Source: Dryas octopetala (lineage: Eukaryota; Streptophyta; Magnoliopsida; Rosales; Rosaceae). Taken from it: DNA of 64,000 bases. How positions within the stretch are numbered: the first letter of the stretch is position 1; each line of letters opens with the position of its first letter. The notes below the pieces were generated by a model. It was given only the letters and a program-made list of their open reading frames with translations, was not told the origin of the DNA and searched no databases. The stretch covers positions 10,477,249 to 10,541,248 of the forward strand of contig OY992832.1 of assembly GCA_963921425.1 (NCBI GenBank). The letters run 5' to 3'. Position numbers and translations under genes: made by a program. This document shows positions 63,906-64,000 of this stretch, piece by piece.

Positions 63906-64000
63906 TCCAATCTACCCTAAACCTTTTAATTTTTTTTTTTCTCTTTTTTTCTTTTCTTTTTTTTCTTTTTTTTCCTTTCTTTTTTTCTTTTTTCCTTTCT

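Overview
This is 64 kb of an AT-rich nuclear plant chromosome, almost certainly from a eudicot. Genes have many GT-AG introns, intergenic DNA is long and full of microsatellites, and there is a chloroplast-targeted Calvin-cycle enzyme, a SAUR gene and a ubiquitin-RUB fusion gene. The transposons are all plant types (CACTA, Mutator-like, hAT, Tourist-like, foldback MITEs, a tRNA-derived SINE). The species cannot be read from the sequence; a woody rosid is only a guess.

Host genes, left to right: a ubiquitin-RUB/NEDD8 fusion precursor (minus, 1093-3450, three exons); a CFL1-like WW-domain regulator (plus, 10253-11765, two exons); NOC3, a nucleolar 60S assembly factor (plus, 21656-29487, thirteen exons); chloroplast sedoheptulose-1,7-bisphosphatase (plus, 31965-34299, eight exons); and an intronless SAUR (minus, 62379-62810). 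They are ordinary housekeeping or growth genes and form no operon or cluster. NOC3 and the ubiquitin-RUB gene carry site II (TGGGCC) motifs, NOC3 also a telo-box, and SBPase a perfect G-box.

The rest is mobile DNA. The largest piece is a complete 11,968-bp CACTA (En/Spm) transposon at 38520-50487, with matching ends, a 3-bp AAG target duplication, subterminal ACAACGG repeats, a TNPD-type transposase readable through three exons, and a second 12-exon gene for a TNPA-like protein ending in a Ulp1-type (C48) cysteine protease domain. Between the two genes lie two tandem copies (596-bp unit) of captured GSK3/SHAGGY-like kinase exons with their introns.

At 56542-58223 a Mutator-like element with about 300-bp inverted repeats and a perfect 9-bp target duplication carries an intronless fragment of a plant MurG-like glycosyltransferase, so it is a Pack-MULE. 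It sits inside an older hAT-like element (56172-58355). Other elements include a long foldback element (53171-54124) whose empty site is preserved in a second copy of the host repeat at 35.8-36.1 kb, four Tourist-like MITEs, a hAT MITE with perfect 8-bp duplications, paired hairpin MITEs at 51.56-52.27 kb, and an Au-like SINE with a 17-18 bp duplication.

The most notable points are the two gene-capture events, the apparently intact CACTA with its fused protease, and two predicted GC-AG introns in host genes. All domain and family calls come from recognising motifs by eye; no database search was run.
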